From Litoreibacter ascidiaceicola (lineage in GTDB: Bacteria; Pseudomonadota; Alphaproteobacteria; Rhodobacterales; Rhodobacteraceae), in contig NZ_FQUV01000005.1 in assembly GCF_900129235.1 (NCBI RefSeq), positions 310,001 to 374,000 on the forward strand: a stretch of 64,000 bases of DNA, given 5' to 3'. This document shows positions 53,865-63,397 of this stretch, piece after piece. The first letter of the stretch is position 1, and every line of letters starts with the position of its first letter. The position numbers and the translations under genes were made by a program. Below the pieces are notes generated by a model. The model had not been told where the DNA came from, ran no database searches, and saw only the letters and a program-made list of their open reading frames with translations.

Positions 53865-55208
53865 ATGAAAAAATTTCTGATGGCAGCTACGCTTGGCACC
53901 GCCGCAAGCGTTCTGGTGACCACGCAATTCGCAGGCCCTCTGATCGCTCAAGAGGCGGAGAAGAAGTCGACTGTTTATGAGCAGCTGGACCTGTTCGGCG
54001 ACATCTTCGAGCGTATCCGTGCCCAGTATGTTGAAGACGTCGATGAAGGCGAACTGATCGAGGCCGCGATCAACGGCATGCTCACATCGCTTGATCCGCA
54101 TTCCTCCTACCTGCCACCCAAAGACTTCGACGACATGCGCACGCAAACCTCGGGCGAATTCGGCGGGCTCGGGATCGAGGTCACGCAGGAAGACGGCTAC
54201 GTCAAAGTCGTCTCACCCATGGACGGCACCCCCGCCGACGAGGCGGGCATGGAATCCGGCGACTTCATTACAACCGTTGATGGCACCAGCCTGTTGGGCC
54301 TCACTTTGGAAGAAGCCGTCGAAATGATGCGCGGGCCGGTCGGGTCTGAAATCATTCTGACGGTCGTGCGCGAAGGTGTGGACGAGCCCTTCGAGGTGTC
54401 CATCGTGCGCGATACGATCAAGCTGACCGCCGTGCGGACCCGCCTTGAAGGCGACTCGGTCGTGCTGCGCGTGACCACGTTCAACCGCCAAACTTTCCCG
54501 AACCTCAAGGAAGGGCTGGCCAAGCAAATCGAAGAGGCTGGCGGCGAAGACAAGATCAACGGCATCGTGCTTGATCTGCGCAACAACCCCGGTGGCTTGC
54601 TGACACAAGCGATCGCCGTGTCCGACGCGTTCCTTGATAAAGGTGAAATCGTCTCCACCCGTGGCCGCAACCCGCGTGACAGCGAGCGCTACAACGCGAC
54701 CGAGGGCGATTTGTCCAATGGCAAACCCATCGTGGTGCTGATCAACGGCGGCTCTGCCTCCGCGTCCGAAATCGTCGCAGGTGCGCTGCAAGATCACCGC
54801 CGCGCGGTCGTCGTCGGCGAAAAGAGCTTCGGCAAAGGCTCCGTTCAAACCGTCGTTCCGGTGCGCGGCGATGGTGCCATGCGCCTGACCACATCGCGTT
54901 ACTACACGCCGTCGGGCCGCTCCATTCAAGCGCTTGGCGTGTCGCCCGATATCATCGTTGTGCAACCTCCCCGCAAGCCGGAGGAAGAAGCAACCGAGGA
55001 AGAGGCAAAGCGCAACAGCCGGTCCGAAGCCGATCTGCGTGGCTCCCTGACCAACAACGACAAGATTTCGGAAGATGATCTGAAACTGTTGGAAGCAGAG
55101 CAGAAGAAAGCCGAGGAAGTCGCCAAACTGCGTGAGGAAGACTACCAGCTGGCCTACGCTCTTGACGTGCTGAAAGGCCTCAGCGCCTTGGCACCCGCTG
55201 ACAAGTAA
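53865..55208 (+). CDS. ctpA: Carboxy-terminal processing protease (S41)
   Basis: This 447-residue periplasmic protease has a signal-like N-terminus (FLMAATLGTAASVLVTTQFA), a PDZ domain (about residues 95-185: GLGIEVTQEDGYVKVVSPMDG) and the S41 core. The catalytic Ser lies in GGSASASEIVAG (about 296-304) and the Lys in EKSFGKGSVQTVVPV. The C-terminal tail after LGVSPDIIVVQP is Glu/Lys-rich and helical. Family members cut non-polar C-termini of periplasmic proteins and affect cell-wall turnover, in line with the EnvC-like neighbour. Confidence 0.95.
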   Translation: MKKFLMAATLGTAASVLVTTQFAGPLIAQEAEKKSTVYEQLDLFGDIFERIRAQYVEDVDEGELIEAAINGMLTSLDPHSSYLPPKDFDDMRTQTSGEFGGLGIEVTQEDGYVKVVSPMDGTPADEAGMESGDFITTVDGTSLLGLTLEEAVEMMRGPVGSEIILTVVREGVDEPFEVSIVRDTIKLTAVRTRLEGDSVVLRVTTFNRQTFPNLKEGLAKQIEEAGGEDKINGIVLDLRNNPGGLLTQAIAVSDAFLDKGEIVSTRGRNPRDSERYNATEGDLSNGKPIVVLINGGSASASEIVAGALQDHRRAVVVGEKSFGKGSVQTVVPVRGDGAMRLTTSRYYTPSGRSIQALGVSPDIIVVQPPRKPEEEATEEEAKRNSRSEADLRGSLTNNDKISEDDLKLLEAEQKKAEEVAKLREEDYQLAYALDVLKGLSALAPADK

Positions 55209-55214
55209 AGGAAC

Positions 55215-55244
55215 GGGCGGGGGTTTCCCCGCCCTTCACACATC
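55215..55244 (+). terminator. Strong hairpin between ctpA and rppH
   Basis: GGGCGGGG (55215-55222) pairs perfectly with CCCCGCCC (55227-55234) around GTTT. Only two T residues follow, then CACACATC and the rppH ATG at 55245. It could be a partial terminator or an mRNA-stabilising hairpin; it leaves no room for a clear ribosome site before rppH. Confidence 0.6.
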
Positions 55245-55727
55245 ATGACCCCTGAAGAAATTTCCAAACTTCCATACCGCCCCTGCGTGGGCGTTATGCT
55301 CGTCAATCATGACGGTCTGGTCTTTGCCGCCCAGCGCATCGACAGCGATGTCGCGGCGTGGCAAATGCCCCAAGGCGGCATTGATGACGGCGAAGACCCG
55401 CAGGACGCGGCATTGCGCGAGCTGGAAGAAGAAACCGGTGTTCCGGCGCATATGGTCAGCGTTGCCGGTCAAACCGAGGACTGGGTGCCTTACGATCTGC
55501 CCCATGATCTGGTTCCCAATATCTGGAAAGGCCGTTTCCGCGGCCAGCAACAAAAATGGTTCCTCCTCAGGTTCCAAGGCACAGACGCGGACATCAATAT
55601 CGAGACCGAAACCCCCGAATTCTCGGAATGGCGCTGGGTGGACACTGAAACATTGCTCGGCAATATCGTGCCGTTCAAGCGGGACGTTTACGCGAAAGTG
55701 ATCGAAGCCTTTCGGCCGCTCCTGTAA
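55245..55727 (+). CDS. rppH: RNA pyrophosphohydrolase
   Basis: This 160-residue nudix hydrolase removes pyrophosphate from the 5' end of mRNAs and so starts their decay. It shows [49 protein letters not shown] (complete nudix box), and the RppH-type [12 protein letters not shown] and FSEWRWV segments. No ribosome site is visible between the hairpin and the ATG. It completes the gpmI-envC-ctpA-rppH run. Confidence 0.95.
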   Translation: MTPEEISKLPYRPCVGVMLVNHDGLVFAAQRIDSDVAAWQMPQGGIDDGEDPQDAALRELEEETGVPAHMVSVAGQTEDWVPYDLPHDLVPNIWKGRFRGQQQKWFLLRFQGTDADINIETETPEFSEWRWVDTETLLGNIVPFKRDVYAKVIEAFRPLL

Positions 55728-55736
55728 GATCAAGCC

Positions 55737-56210
55737 ATGAATAAGTATCTCACCATAGCGGCCACGGCTTTCGCCCTCGCCGCCGGTCCCGCCAGCGCCT
55801 TGTCCTGCCTTCCAACGCACCCCGTTGCGGCGTTTAATGCTGTGTCCGAGGCGGAAGAGAGCTTCGTCGTGCTCCACGGCGAATTCGATTTCGACGTCAA
55901 AAAGGTACCCGACGTGAACGCCCCGCCCGTGTCAGTCAAGATCCCGACCCAGTTCAAAGGAAAGCTGCTGACATCAAACGGGTTCACCGACGAGGTTGAT
56001 GTTGCGGTCACGCTTGCCCTGAATTGCGCAGGACCTTGGTGCGCGCGCGTTTCGCCGAAAACAGACTACCTCGCTTACGTGCTGCAAACCGAAGACGAGC
56101 TGATCTTCAACGTAGACCCTTGCTACGCCTTTGCCTTCGCCAACCCCGAAGACAAATACATCGAAGCGATCGAGCAATGCGCCGCAGGGAATGACTGCAC
56201 TCCGAAATAG
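55737..56210 (+). CDS. Small secreted Cys-rich protein of unknown function
   Basis: This 157-residue protein has a signal peptide (KYLTIAATAFALAAGPASA, then LSC) and a mature part with seven Cys residues (SCLP, NCAG, WCAR, PCYA, QCAA, DCTP and one further near the N-terminus if the signal is cut later), suggesting disulfides in the periplasm. Strand-rich FVVLHGEFDFDVKKV followed by acidic segments is seen, but no known domain is recognised. ATG 9 bases after the rppH stop; probably co-transcribed. A strong terminator follows. Confidence 0.75.
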   Translation: MNKYLTIAATAFALAAGPASALSCLPTHPVAAFNAVSEAEESFVVLHGEFDFDVKKVPDVNAPPVSVKIPTQFKGKLLTSNGFTDEVDVAVTLALNCAGPWCARVSPKTDYLAYVLQTEDELIFNVDPCYAFAFANPEDKYIEAIEQCAAGNDCTPK

Positions 56211-56225
56211 TCCACATAACACAGC

Positions 56226-56257
56226 AAAAAGGGCGGGATCATCTCCCGCCCTTTTTT
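56226..56257. terminator. Strong bidirectional terminator
   Basis: AAAAAGGGCGGGA (56226-56238) pairs perfectly with TCCCGCCCTTTTT (56244-56256) around a TCATC loop. It separates the rppH operon from convergent gltB and should end both. Confidence 0.93.
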
Positions 56258-56272
56258 GTTGATGTGATGCGC

Positions 56273-59200
56273 TTATTCGGCCGGAACCGCCTGCTTCTCA
56301 TGGCTCAGCGGCACAGGGATATGGATCAGCATCTCTTTCGGGCAAATTTGCACGAAGTTGGCTTTCTCCACGTCCCAGTCCTGCAAGATACGGGTCGCTT
56401 TTACACTTTCCGTCTCGCGCGCATGTTCCTCGATCAGACTTTTAAGCTCGGCCTCCCAATGGTCCACGGTCACGGGGCAGGTTACCAGCGTTTCCATGTT
56501 CATCAGCGGGCCTGACTGGCCGTCCGGATCGTATAGATAAGCCATTCCGCCCGTCATACCGGCCCCGAAATTCGCGCCGATTGATCCAAGGATCACCGCC
56601 ACACCACCTGTCATGTATTCGCAACCATTGGTGCCGCAGCCCTCGATCACGACCTTCGCACCGGAGTTCCGGACGCCAAACCGCTCTCCCGCACGTCCCG
56701 CGGCAAACAGGTAGCCGTCAGTCGCACCATAAAGCACGGTATTGCCGATGATGGTGTTGTCATCCGCCTTCAGTGGGCTGCTTTGCGACGGGCGCACAAC
56801 AATGCGGCCACCCGACAGCCCTTTGCCAACATAGTCATTGGCGTCGCCAAAGACTTCCAGCTTCAATCCCGGCGCGGCAAACGCCCCGAGCGACTGACCG
56901 GCAGAGCCGGACAGCTTCACCGTCAGGTGGTCAGGCTGCAAATCGTTGCGCATCCCGAACCGCTGCACAATGTGGCTCGACGCCCGCGTGCCGATGGTCC
57001 GAAGCGTGTTTTGCACGGCGTAAGACAACTGCATCTTCTCGCCGTCCTTAAAGAAGGGCTGCGCGTCATTCACAATCTGCGCGTCCAGCGTATCAGGCAC
57101 TGCGTTCCGCTCTTTGGAGCGGTCGTAAACGATACGATCAGCCCCATCGACGGTGATCAAAAGCGGGTTCAGGTCCAGATCATCCAGATGCGCAGAGCCC
57201 CGCGAAACCTGCGTCAACAGATCAGCGCGACCAATCACGTCATCCAAAGAGCGTGCACCGATGGACGCCAAAATCTCACGTACTTCCGTCGCGTAGAAGG
57301 TGATGAGGTTCACCACCTTGTCAGCACTGCCCGTGAACTTGGCCCGCAGGTCTTCGTCCTGCGTACATACACCTACAGGACACGTATTCGACTGGCACTG
57401 ACGCACCATGATACAGCCCATCGCAATCAGCGCAGCGGTGCCGATGCCGTATTCCTCGGCCCCCATCATCGCCGCCATGACAATGTCACGGCCCGTGCGC
57501 AAACCACCATCGGTGCGCAAAGTCACGCGTCCGCGCAGGTTGTTCATCGCCAGAACCTGATGCGCCTCTGTCAGGCCCATCTCCCACGGCAGACCGGCGT
57601 ATTTGATCGACGTCGCAGGCGACGCGCCCGTCCCGCCATTATGGCCGGAAATCAGGATCACATCGGCCTTCGCCTTCGCAACACCCGCCGCAATCGTGCC
57701 AACACCGGACGCCGCAACCAGCTTCACCGTCACTTTGCAGCGCGGGTTGATCTGCTTGAGGTCGTAGATCAGTTGCGCCAGGTCCTCGATGGAATAGATG
57801 TCGTGATGCGGCGGAGGCGAGATTAGCGTCACCCCCTTGGTCGAGTGCCGCAACCGCGCGATCAAATCCGTGACCTTCATCCCCGGCAACTGCCCGCCTT
57901 CACCCGGTTTCGCCCCTTGGGCAACCTTGATCTCCAGCTCTTCGCAATGGTTCAGATACTCGGCGGTCACCCCAAAACGGCCGGACGCCACCTGCTTGAT
58001 CTTCGCAGACGGGTTGTCGCCATTCGGCTCCGGCACGAAATGCGCGGGGTCTTCGCCGCCTTCGCCCGAATCCGACTTCGCGCCGATCCGGTTCATCGCC
58101 ACGTTCAGCGTTTTATGCGCCTCCGGCGACAGCGCGCCCAGCGACATCCCCGGCGTCACAAAGCGTTTGCGGATGGACGTGATCGACTCCACCTGATCCA
58201 CCGAAATCGGCTCACCCAGCGACTTGATATCCAGCAAATCGCGCAAGTGAATGGGCGGGTTCGCCTTCATCGTCTGGCTGTATTGCTTCCACATGTCATA
58301 GGATGCGCGGTTGCAGGCCGCTTGCAGCATGTGCATCGTCTGCGCTTCCCAAGCATGTTTCTCACCCGAACGGCGCGACTTGTAAAAGCCGCCAATTGGC
58401 AGCACAGCAGCCTCGGCACGCCATCCGGCTGAATGAACCTCCGCCGCTTTTTTCTGAATGCCGGACACGCCGATACCGGAAATCCGCGAGTGCATTCCGG
58501 GGAAAAACTCCGCAACCATCGCACGCGACAGGCCGACAGCCTCGAAGTTCAGGCCACCACGGTAGGACGAGATCACCGAAATACCCATCTTCGCCATGAT
58601 CTTCAGCAGACCTTGGTCGATGGCATTGCGGTACCGCGCCACGGCTTCGGTCAGCGACCCTTCCAGCAGACCGCGCTCGATACGGTCGGCAAGGGAATCC
58701 TCGGCAAGATAGGCGTTCACGGTCGTCGCCCCGCAGCCGATCAAAACGGCAAAGTAATGCGGGTCGATACATTCGGCAGACCGCACATTCAGCGAACAGA
58801 AAGTCCGCAACCCTTTGCGTGTCAGCCAGCTATGCACCGCAGATGTCGCAAGGATCATCGGCATGCCAACGCGGTCTTCGTTTTGGCCCTGATCGGCCAA
58901 AACAATGTGACCCGCGCCAGAGCGCACGGCGTCCTCAGCCTCATCCCGAATACGATCCAGCGCTTCGCGCAACGCATTCTGATCGCTATCCGCGTCAAAG
59001 GTACAGTCTATCGTGACCATCTCGGCGTTGAACTGCTCGGTAAGCTTGTCGAACTGCGCGTTGCCGATGAACGGGCTTTCAAGCACAAGAATTTCCGTCT
59101 GCGACGAATCCTCGTCCAGCACGTTCTTGAGGTTCCCGAACCGCGTTTTCAGACTCATCACACGGAATTCGCGCAAGCTGTCGATAGGCGGGTTGGTGAC

Positions 59201-60811
59201 CTGGCTAAAGTTCTGCCGGAAGAAGTGGCTCAGCGGGCGGTACTTCTTGGACAGCACCGCAGACGGGGTGTCATCCCCCATCGACGCAATCGCTTCTTTC
59301 CCGTCATCTGCCATCGGCGCAAGTATCTGCTCCAGCTCCTCGATGGTGTACCCCGCCGCGATCTGGCGCTTGCGCAACTCGGCACCGGTGAACAGCGGCT
59401 GCTCTTTCACATCCAGCGTGATCTCTTCCAGATCGGTGATCTTTCCGACCCATTCGCCGAACGGCAGCGCCGCCGACATTTTGTCTTTCAGCTCTTCGTC
59501 GTGATACAGTTCGCCCTTGCCCATATGGACACCGATCATCTGACCCGGACCCAATGCGCCTTTTTCGCGCACAGTCGCCTCGTCAAACGGCACCATCCCT
59601 GTCTCGGACCCCGCGATCAGCAGGCCGTCGCCCGTCACAGCGTACCGCATGGGACGCAAGCCGTTGCGGTCCAAGCCAGCACACACCCAGCGCCCGTCAG
59701 TCATGGCAAGCGCCGCAGGGCCATCCCAAGGCTCCATCACCGAGTTGCAATAGGAATACATGTCCTGCCACGCCTTCGGCATCTCAACCGCTTGCTTGGA
59801 CCAGGACTCCGGCACCAGCATGGTTTTCGCCATCGGGGCCGAGCGGCCCGCACGTACCAGAACCTCGAACACCGCATCCAAAGCCGCAGAGTCAGACGAG
59901 CCACCCGGAACGATTGGCTTGATATCCTCCGCACGGTCCTCGAACGCACCAGACGCCATGCGGATTTCGTGGGACTTCATCCAGTTCAGGTTGCCCTTCA
60001 GCGTGTTGATCTCGCCGTTATGCGCCAACATGCGGAACGGCTGCGCCAGCCACCATTGCGGGAAGGTGTTGGTCGAATAGCGTTGGTGATAAATGGCAAA
60101 AGCGGACTCGAAGCGTTCATCCATCAGGTCGGGGTAGAACTCCGCCACCTGCTCCGCCAGCATCATGCCCTTGTAGATGATCGACCGGCACGACAGCGAT
60201 GCCAGATACAGCGTCGGCACCTGCGCGGCCAACGCCGCCTTCTCGATGCGGCGGCGGATCACGTAAAGCTCGCGCTCGAACTCTTCTTCCTCAACACCTT
60301 TGGAGTTGGAAATCAGGATCTGCTCAATCTCGGGCCGTGTCGCGTTCGCCTTTTCACCCAAGCAGGTAATGTTCACAGGAACGTGCCGCCAGCCATAAAT
60401 GTTGTAGCCCATGCGCAGGACTTCGGTCTCGATGATCGTGCGGCAGGTTTCCTGCGCCCCATGATCCGTACGCGGCAGGAACACCTGACCGACGGCGATC
60501 ATCTGGTCTTTCTTCGGCTTGTGGCCCGTGCGTTCGATCTGGTCGTAGAAGAACTCGACCGGAATCTGCACATGGATACCAGCCCCGTCACCGGTTTTGC
60601 CATCCGCGTCCACAGCACCGCGGTGCCAGATCGCCTTCAGCGCGTTGATGCCGTTCTCGACAACCTTGCGGGATTTCTTGCCGTCGATGGCAACGACAAG
60701 GCCCACACCGCACGAGGCATGTTCGTCCTCGTCGCGATACAGCGAGTTCTCCGCCATCCAGCGGCGCTTCTCTTCCTCACGGGCAACCCAAGCGTCATCA
60801 TATGTGGTCAT
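56273..60811 (-). CDS. gltB: Glutamate synthase (NADPH) large subunit
   Basis: This 1512-residue enzyme converts glutamine plus 2-oxoglutarate into two glutamates. A 33-residue propeptide precedes Cys34 in EHASCGVGLV, the N-terminal nucleophile of the class II amidotransferase domain (to about residue 430). The central FMN-binding synthase domain has SPPPHHDIYSIEDLAQL, SGHNGGTGASPATSIK and the [3Fe-4S] Cys cluster CIMVRQCQSNTCPVGVCTQ. The C-terminal GXGXG beta-helix domain is complete (GANFGAGMTGGMAYLYDP). GAGGAG lies upstream of the ATG. gltD lies upstream on the same strand, with an alpha/beta-hydrolase-like gene between. Confidence 0.97.
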   Translation of the reverse strand: MTTYDDAWVAREEEKRRWMAENSLYRDEDEHASCGVGLVVAIDGKKSRKVVENGINALKAIWHRGAVDADGKTGDGAGIHVQIPVEFFYDQIERTGHKPKKDQMIAVGQVFLPRTDHGAQETCRTIIETEVLRMGYNIYGWRHVPVNITCLGEKANATRPEIEQILISNSKGVEEEEFERELYVIRRRIEKAALAAQVPTLYLASLSCRSIIYKGMMLAEQVAEFYPDLMDERFESAFAIYHQRYSTNTFPQWWLAQPFRMLAHNGEINTLKGNLNWMKSHEIRMASGAFEDRAEDIKPIVPGGSSDSAALDAVFEVLVRAGRSAPMAKTMLVPESWSKQAVEMPKAWQDMYSYCNSVMEPWDGPAALAMTDGRWVCAGLDRNGLRPMRYAVTGDGLLIAGSETGMVPFDEATVREKGALGPGQMIGVHMGKGELYHDEELKDKMSAALPFGEWVGKITDLEEITLDVKEQPLFTGAELRKRQIAAGYTIEELEQILAPMADDGKEAIASMGDDTPSAVLSKKYRPLSHFFRQNFSQVTNPPIDSLREFRVMSLKTRFGNLKNVLDEDSSQTEILVLESPFIGNAQFDKLTEQFNAEMVTIDCTFDADSDQNALREALDRIRDEAEDAVRSGAGHIVLADQGQNEDRVGMPMILATSAVHSWLTRKGLRTFCSLNVRSAECIDPHYFAVLIGCGATTVNAYLAEDSLADRIERGLLEGSLTEAVARYRNAIDQGLLKIMAKMGISVISSYRGGLNFEAVGLSRAMVAEFFPGMHSRISGIGVSGIQKKAAEVHSAGWRAEAAVLPIGGFYKSRRSGEKHAWEAQTMHMLQAACNRASYDMWKQYSQTMKANPPIHLRDLLDIKSLGEPISVDQVESITSIRKRFVTPGMSLGALSPEAHKTLNVAMNRIGAKSDSGEGGEDPAHFVPEPNGDNPSAKIKQVASGRFGVTAEYLNHCEELEIKVAQGAKPGEGGQLPGMKVTDLIARLRHSTKGVTLISPPPHHDIYSIEDLAQLIYDLKQINPRCKVTVKLVAASGVGTIAAGVAKAKADVILISGHNGGTGASPATSIKYAGLPWEMGLTEAHQVLAMNNLRGRVTLRTDGGLRTGRDIVMAAMMGAEEYGIGTAALIAMGCIMVRQCQSNTCPVGVCTQDEDLRAKFTGSADKVVNLITFYATEVREILASIGARSLDDVIGRADLLTQVSRGSAHLDDLDLNPLLITVDGADRIVYDRSKERNAVPDTLDAQIVNDAQPFFKDGEKMQLSYAVQNTLRTIGTRASSHIVQRFGMRNDLQPDHLTVKLSGSAGQSLGAFAAPGLKLEVFGDANDYVGKGLSGGRIVVRPSQSSPLKADDNTIIGNTVLYGATDGYLFAAGRAGERFGVRNSGAKVVIEGCGTNGCEYMTGGVAVILGSIGANFGAGMTGGMAYLYDPDGQSGPLMNMETLVTCPVTVDHWEAELKSLIEEHARETESVKATRILQDWDVEKANFVQICPKEMLIHIPVPLSHEKQAVPAE

Positions 60812-60847
60812 GGTGGAGGCTCCTCATTAGGGATTTATTCATGGAAC

Positions 60848-60866
60848 GGGTCAGCACGCCTGACCC
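60848..60866 (-). other. Small hairpin in the gltB leader
   Basis: GGGTCAG and CTGACCC form a perfect 7-bp stem around a 5-nt loop, 37 bases before the gltB start codon. No T-run follows. It could be a weak leader structure; no known riboswitch is recognised. Confidence 0.35.
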
Positions 60867-60949
60867 TGTAAGATTTTGAGCGGCGTCAGGTTGCCCGACA
60901 AAAAGCCGACGCTTTGCCGACGCATCGTAGATAGTGGTTTTGGCAGACT

Positions 60950-61750
60950 TCAGTCGCCAAGAGACGTGGGGCGTTTCGGCTTTGTGCGCCCCTTGAAATG
61001 CGCTTCTGCCAATGCGTAATCCGCATAATCTTCGCGCCGCAATCCGCCCGCGCGTAGCACCACTTTCCCAAGCCGGTCGGGACGGTTGTTTATCGCAGCG
61101 GCAACGATCTTGCGCAGGGTATTCGCACCCTTGAGGTTGCCGACAAAATTGTGGTCTGCGCCCTTGAAGATATAATGCTTGAGGTTCGGCGCAGTCGGAA
61201 ACCGCTGCCAGTGCATTTGCTCGTCCGGCGTGTCGCCGTGAAACATGTAAATCGGAACCGGCGGCTTCGGCAGTTTGCTCATCTGCTTGAACGGCCAACT
61301 GGTAATCCGCCTGCGAAACCACAGCCACCGCGTTTCTTCCGGCACAACGTCGGGATGCACCGAATACTGCGGCGTAAAGCAGATAATCCGCGACAATGGC
61401 ATTTTCCGCCCCAAGATCAACGCGTTGTACGCGCCCATGCTGGTCCCGATTGCCGTAACCTTGGTAATCCCGTGCTCCAGAACATAGTCGCTGATCTTGG
61501 TCACAATTAGGTTTGCCATACCCTTGGAGTTCATCCAACTGCGCGAAATATCGGTGATGCAAATCACATGGTTGCGGCCCCTTTGCGAGGCCAGTCCCAC
61601 AAATTCCTTCGGCGGCCACTGGTCGCGCTCCGTCCCGACGCTGGTGAAACTGACGATCAAACGCGAACTCTCGCCCAATGCGGATTCGATCCGCAGCGGA
61701 TGCTCGTCGTGCAAGAGGGTGAACTCCAGCAGTTTCTTTTGATCGCTCAT
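60950..61750 (-). CDS. Alpha/beta-hydrolase-like protein of unknown function between gltD and gltB
   Basis: This 266-residue protein has a nucleophile-elbow-like VTAIGTSMGAYNALILG (GxSxG), a preceding strand SRLIVSFTSVGTERDQW, then PIYMFHGDTPDEQMHW and a late ADHNFVGN that would supply the Asp and His. It resembles the small alpha/beta-hydrolase-fold proteins seen in capsule or surface-glycan gene sets, but the family is not certain. It starts just after the gltD stop (4 bases between) so it shares the glt transcript. The overlapping minus-strand frame (60798-61757) is a shadow. Confidence 0.7.
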   Translation of the reverse strand: MSDQKKLLEFTLLHDEHPLRIESALGESSRLIVSFTSVGTERDQWPPKEFVGLASQRGRNHVICITDISRSWMNSKGMANLIVTKISDYVLEHGITKVTAIGTSMGAYNALILGRKMPLSRIICFTPQYSVHPDVVPEETRWLWFRRRITSWPFKQMSKLPKPPVPIYMFHGDTPDEQMHWQRFPTAPNLKHYIFKGADHNFVGNLKGANTLRKIVAAAINNRPDRLGKVVLRAGGLRREDYADYALAEAHFKGRTKPKRPTSLGD

Positions 61751-61753
61751 AGA

Positions 61754-63187
61754 TCACTCGGCGGCTACCTGCGCCGCTGCGTTGATTTGATCCATGATCG
61801 CCTCTGCAGCTTCGCGCCCGTCACGAATAGCCCAAACCACAAGGCTAGCGCCACGTTGAATGTCACCGCAGGCATAAACTCCCGGCAGTGAGGTCGCATG
61901 AGTCTCGAAGTTTGCCTTCACCGTGCCCCAGCGGGTCACCTCAAGCTCTGGAACACCCCAAAGCGTTGGCAGGGCTTCCGGCTCGAAGCCCAGCGCCATG
62001 ATGACAAGGTCAGCGTCTTCGACATAATCAGCGCCTTCAATGATTTCAGGGCTCTGGCGGCCCGACGCATCCGCTGCACCCAAACGCATCTTGGACACCA
62101 TAACGCCTTCGACGCTATCGCCTGAAAACCCTTTAGGGGCTGAAAGCCAGACGAACTCGACGCCCTCTTCCTCGGCATTCGCCACTTCGCGTTGCGAGCC
62201 GGGCATGTTGGCCTTGTCGCGGCGATACAGGCATTTCACCGAAGTCGCCCCTTGGCGGATCGAGGTGCGCAGGCAATCCATTGCCGTATCTCCACCACCG
62301 ATAACAACCACGCGCTTGCCCTCGGCATTCAACTCGCCGCTGTCAAATTCAGGGACAGCATCGCCAAAGCTTTTACGGTTGGAGGCCGTCAGGAAGTCGA
62401 TCGCGCGAACGATCCCCTGCGCCCCGACACCCGGCGCCGGAAGTTCGCGGGACTTATAGACGCCCGTCGCGATCAGGATCGCGTCATGTGTTTTCTGCAA
62501 TTCAGAGAACGCGATGTCCTCACCGACATTGCAGTTCATCTTGAACGTCACGCCGCCTTGCTCAAGCTGGTCAACGCGCTTCATCACGATGTCTTTTTCC
62601 AGCTTGAAGCCGGGGATGCCGTAAGTAAGCAGACCGCCAGCGCGGTCATAACGGTCATAGACCGTGACCTGCACACCTTGGCGGCGCAGCATATCCGCCG
62701 CAGCCAGACCACCGGGGCCAGCCCCGATGATGCCCACGCTTTCCGCGCGCTCGTGCTTTGGCGCGGCAGGCTTCACCCAACCGTTTTCCCAAGCCGTATC
62801 CGTAATGTATTTTTCGACCGCCCCAATGGTGACAGTCCCATGGCCCGACTGTTCAATGACGCAATTGCCTTCACACAGGCGGTCCTGCGGGCAAATCCGG
62901 CCACAGATTTCAGGGAAGGTGTTCGTTGCCTGAGAAAGCTCGTACGCCTCCTGCAAGCGCCCTTCGGCGGTCATTCGGAGCCAGTCAGGGATGTTGTTGT
63001 GCAGCGGGCAGTGTGACTGGCAGTAAGGGACGCCACACTGGCTGCAACGCCCGGCCTGTTCCTCGGCTTTCGCGGTTGCGTACTCAGCGTAAATCTCGTT
63101 GAAATCATGTGCGCGTAGATCTGGGGGCCGCTTCTCCGGCATATCCCGCTCTACATTCACAAACTGCAACATACGCTGCTTGGCCAT
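61754..63187 (-). CDS. gltD: Glutamate synthase (NADPH) small subunit
   Basis: This 477-residue flavoprotein subunit passes electrons from NADPH to GltB. The N-terminal [4Fe-4S] region has CSQCGVPYCQSHCPLHNNIPDWL and CGRICPQDRLCEGNCVIEQ; FAD-binding VGIIGAGPGGLAAADMLRRQG; NADPH-binding VVVIGGGDTAMDCLRTSIRQG; and the FAD-end GVYACGDIQRGASLVVWAI. Start at 63187 is chosen because GGGAG lies 8 bases upstream; a Met 21 codons earlier has no such site. The AT-rich region upstream separates it from divergent uppP. Confidence 0.95.
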   Translation of the reverse strand: MAKQRMLQFVNVERDMPEKRPPDLRAHDFNEIYAEYATAKAEEQAGRCSQCGVPYCQSHCPLHNNIPDWLRMTAEGRLQEAYELSQATNTFPEICGRICPQDRLCEGNCVIEQSGHGTVTIGAVEKYITDTAWENGWVKPAAPKHERAESVGIIGAGPGGLAAADMLRRQGVQVTVYDRYDRAGGLLTYGIPGFKLEKDIVMKRVDQLEQGGVTFKMNCNVGEDIAFSELQKTHDAILIATGVYKSRELPAPGVGAQGIVRAIDFLTASNRKSFGDAVPEFDSGELNAEGKRVVVIGGGDTAMDCLRTSIRQGATSVKCLYRRDKANMPGSQREVANAEEEGVEFVWLSAPKGFSGDSVEGVMVSKMRLGAADASGRQSPEIIEGADYVEDADLVIMALGFEPEALPTLWGVPELEVTRWGTVKANFETHATSLPGVYACGDIQRGASLVVWAIRDGREAAEAIMDQINAAAQVAAE

Positions 63188-63397
63188 TTCAATACTCCCA
63201 ATCTGAAATGCTTCTGTAAAACGGTGCTTCAGGAAAGAAAAGTCACCCATACTGACCTATTATTCATTTTTGTCACTTAAGTACGAAAAATAGTACCCGT
63301 CCAACATGTTTTTATGTCAGCAATATTTACCTACTTATCTTCTTCTCATTTATTTCCCTGCGTTTAGGTTGAGGAAAACTGATTCGAGGCGCAACTG
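63188..63397. promoter_or_regulatory. AT-rich divergent promoter region of gltD and uppP
   Basis: These 210 bases are visibly richer in A and T than the rest of the window. They hold the repeat GTAC-GAAAAATA-GTAC (63279-63294) and an ACAT-N-ATGT pair (63304-63317). Promoters for both divergent genes must be here, but exact boxes cannot be assigned with confidence. Confidence 0.5.

Noticed and set aside
58433-60871. 812-residue open frame on the plus strand opposite gltB
   Set aside because: It lies antisense to strongly conserved gltB, is rich in Arg/His/Gln as expected for the complement of a GC-rich gene, and shows no domain.
60798-61757. 319-residue minus-strand frame overlapping the alpha/beta-hydrolase-like gene
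   Set aside because: Same strand, other frame; Arg/Gly/Ala-rich without domains, while the other frame has a nucleophile elbow and a clear operon position.
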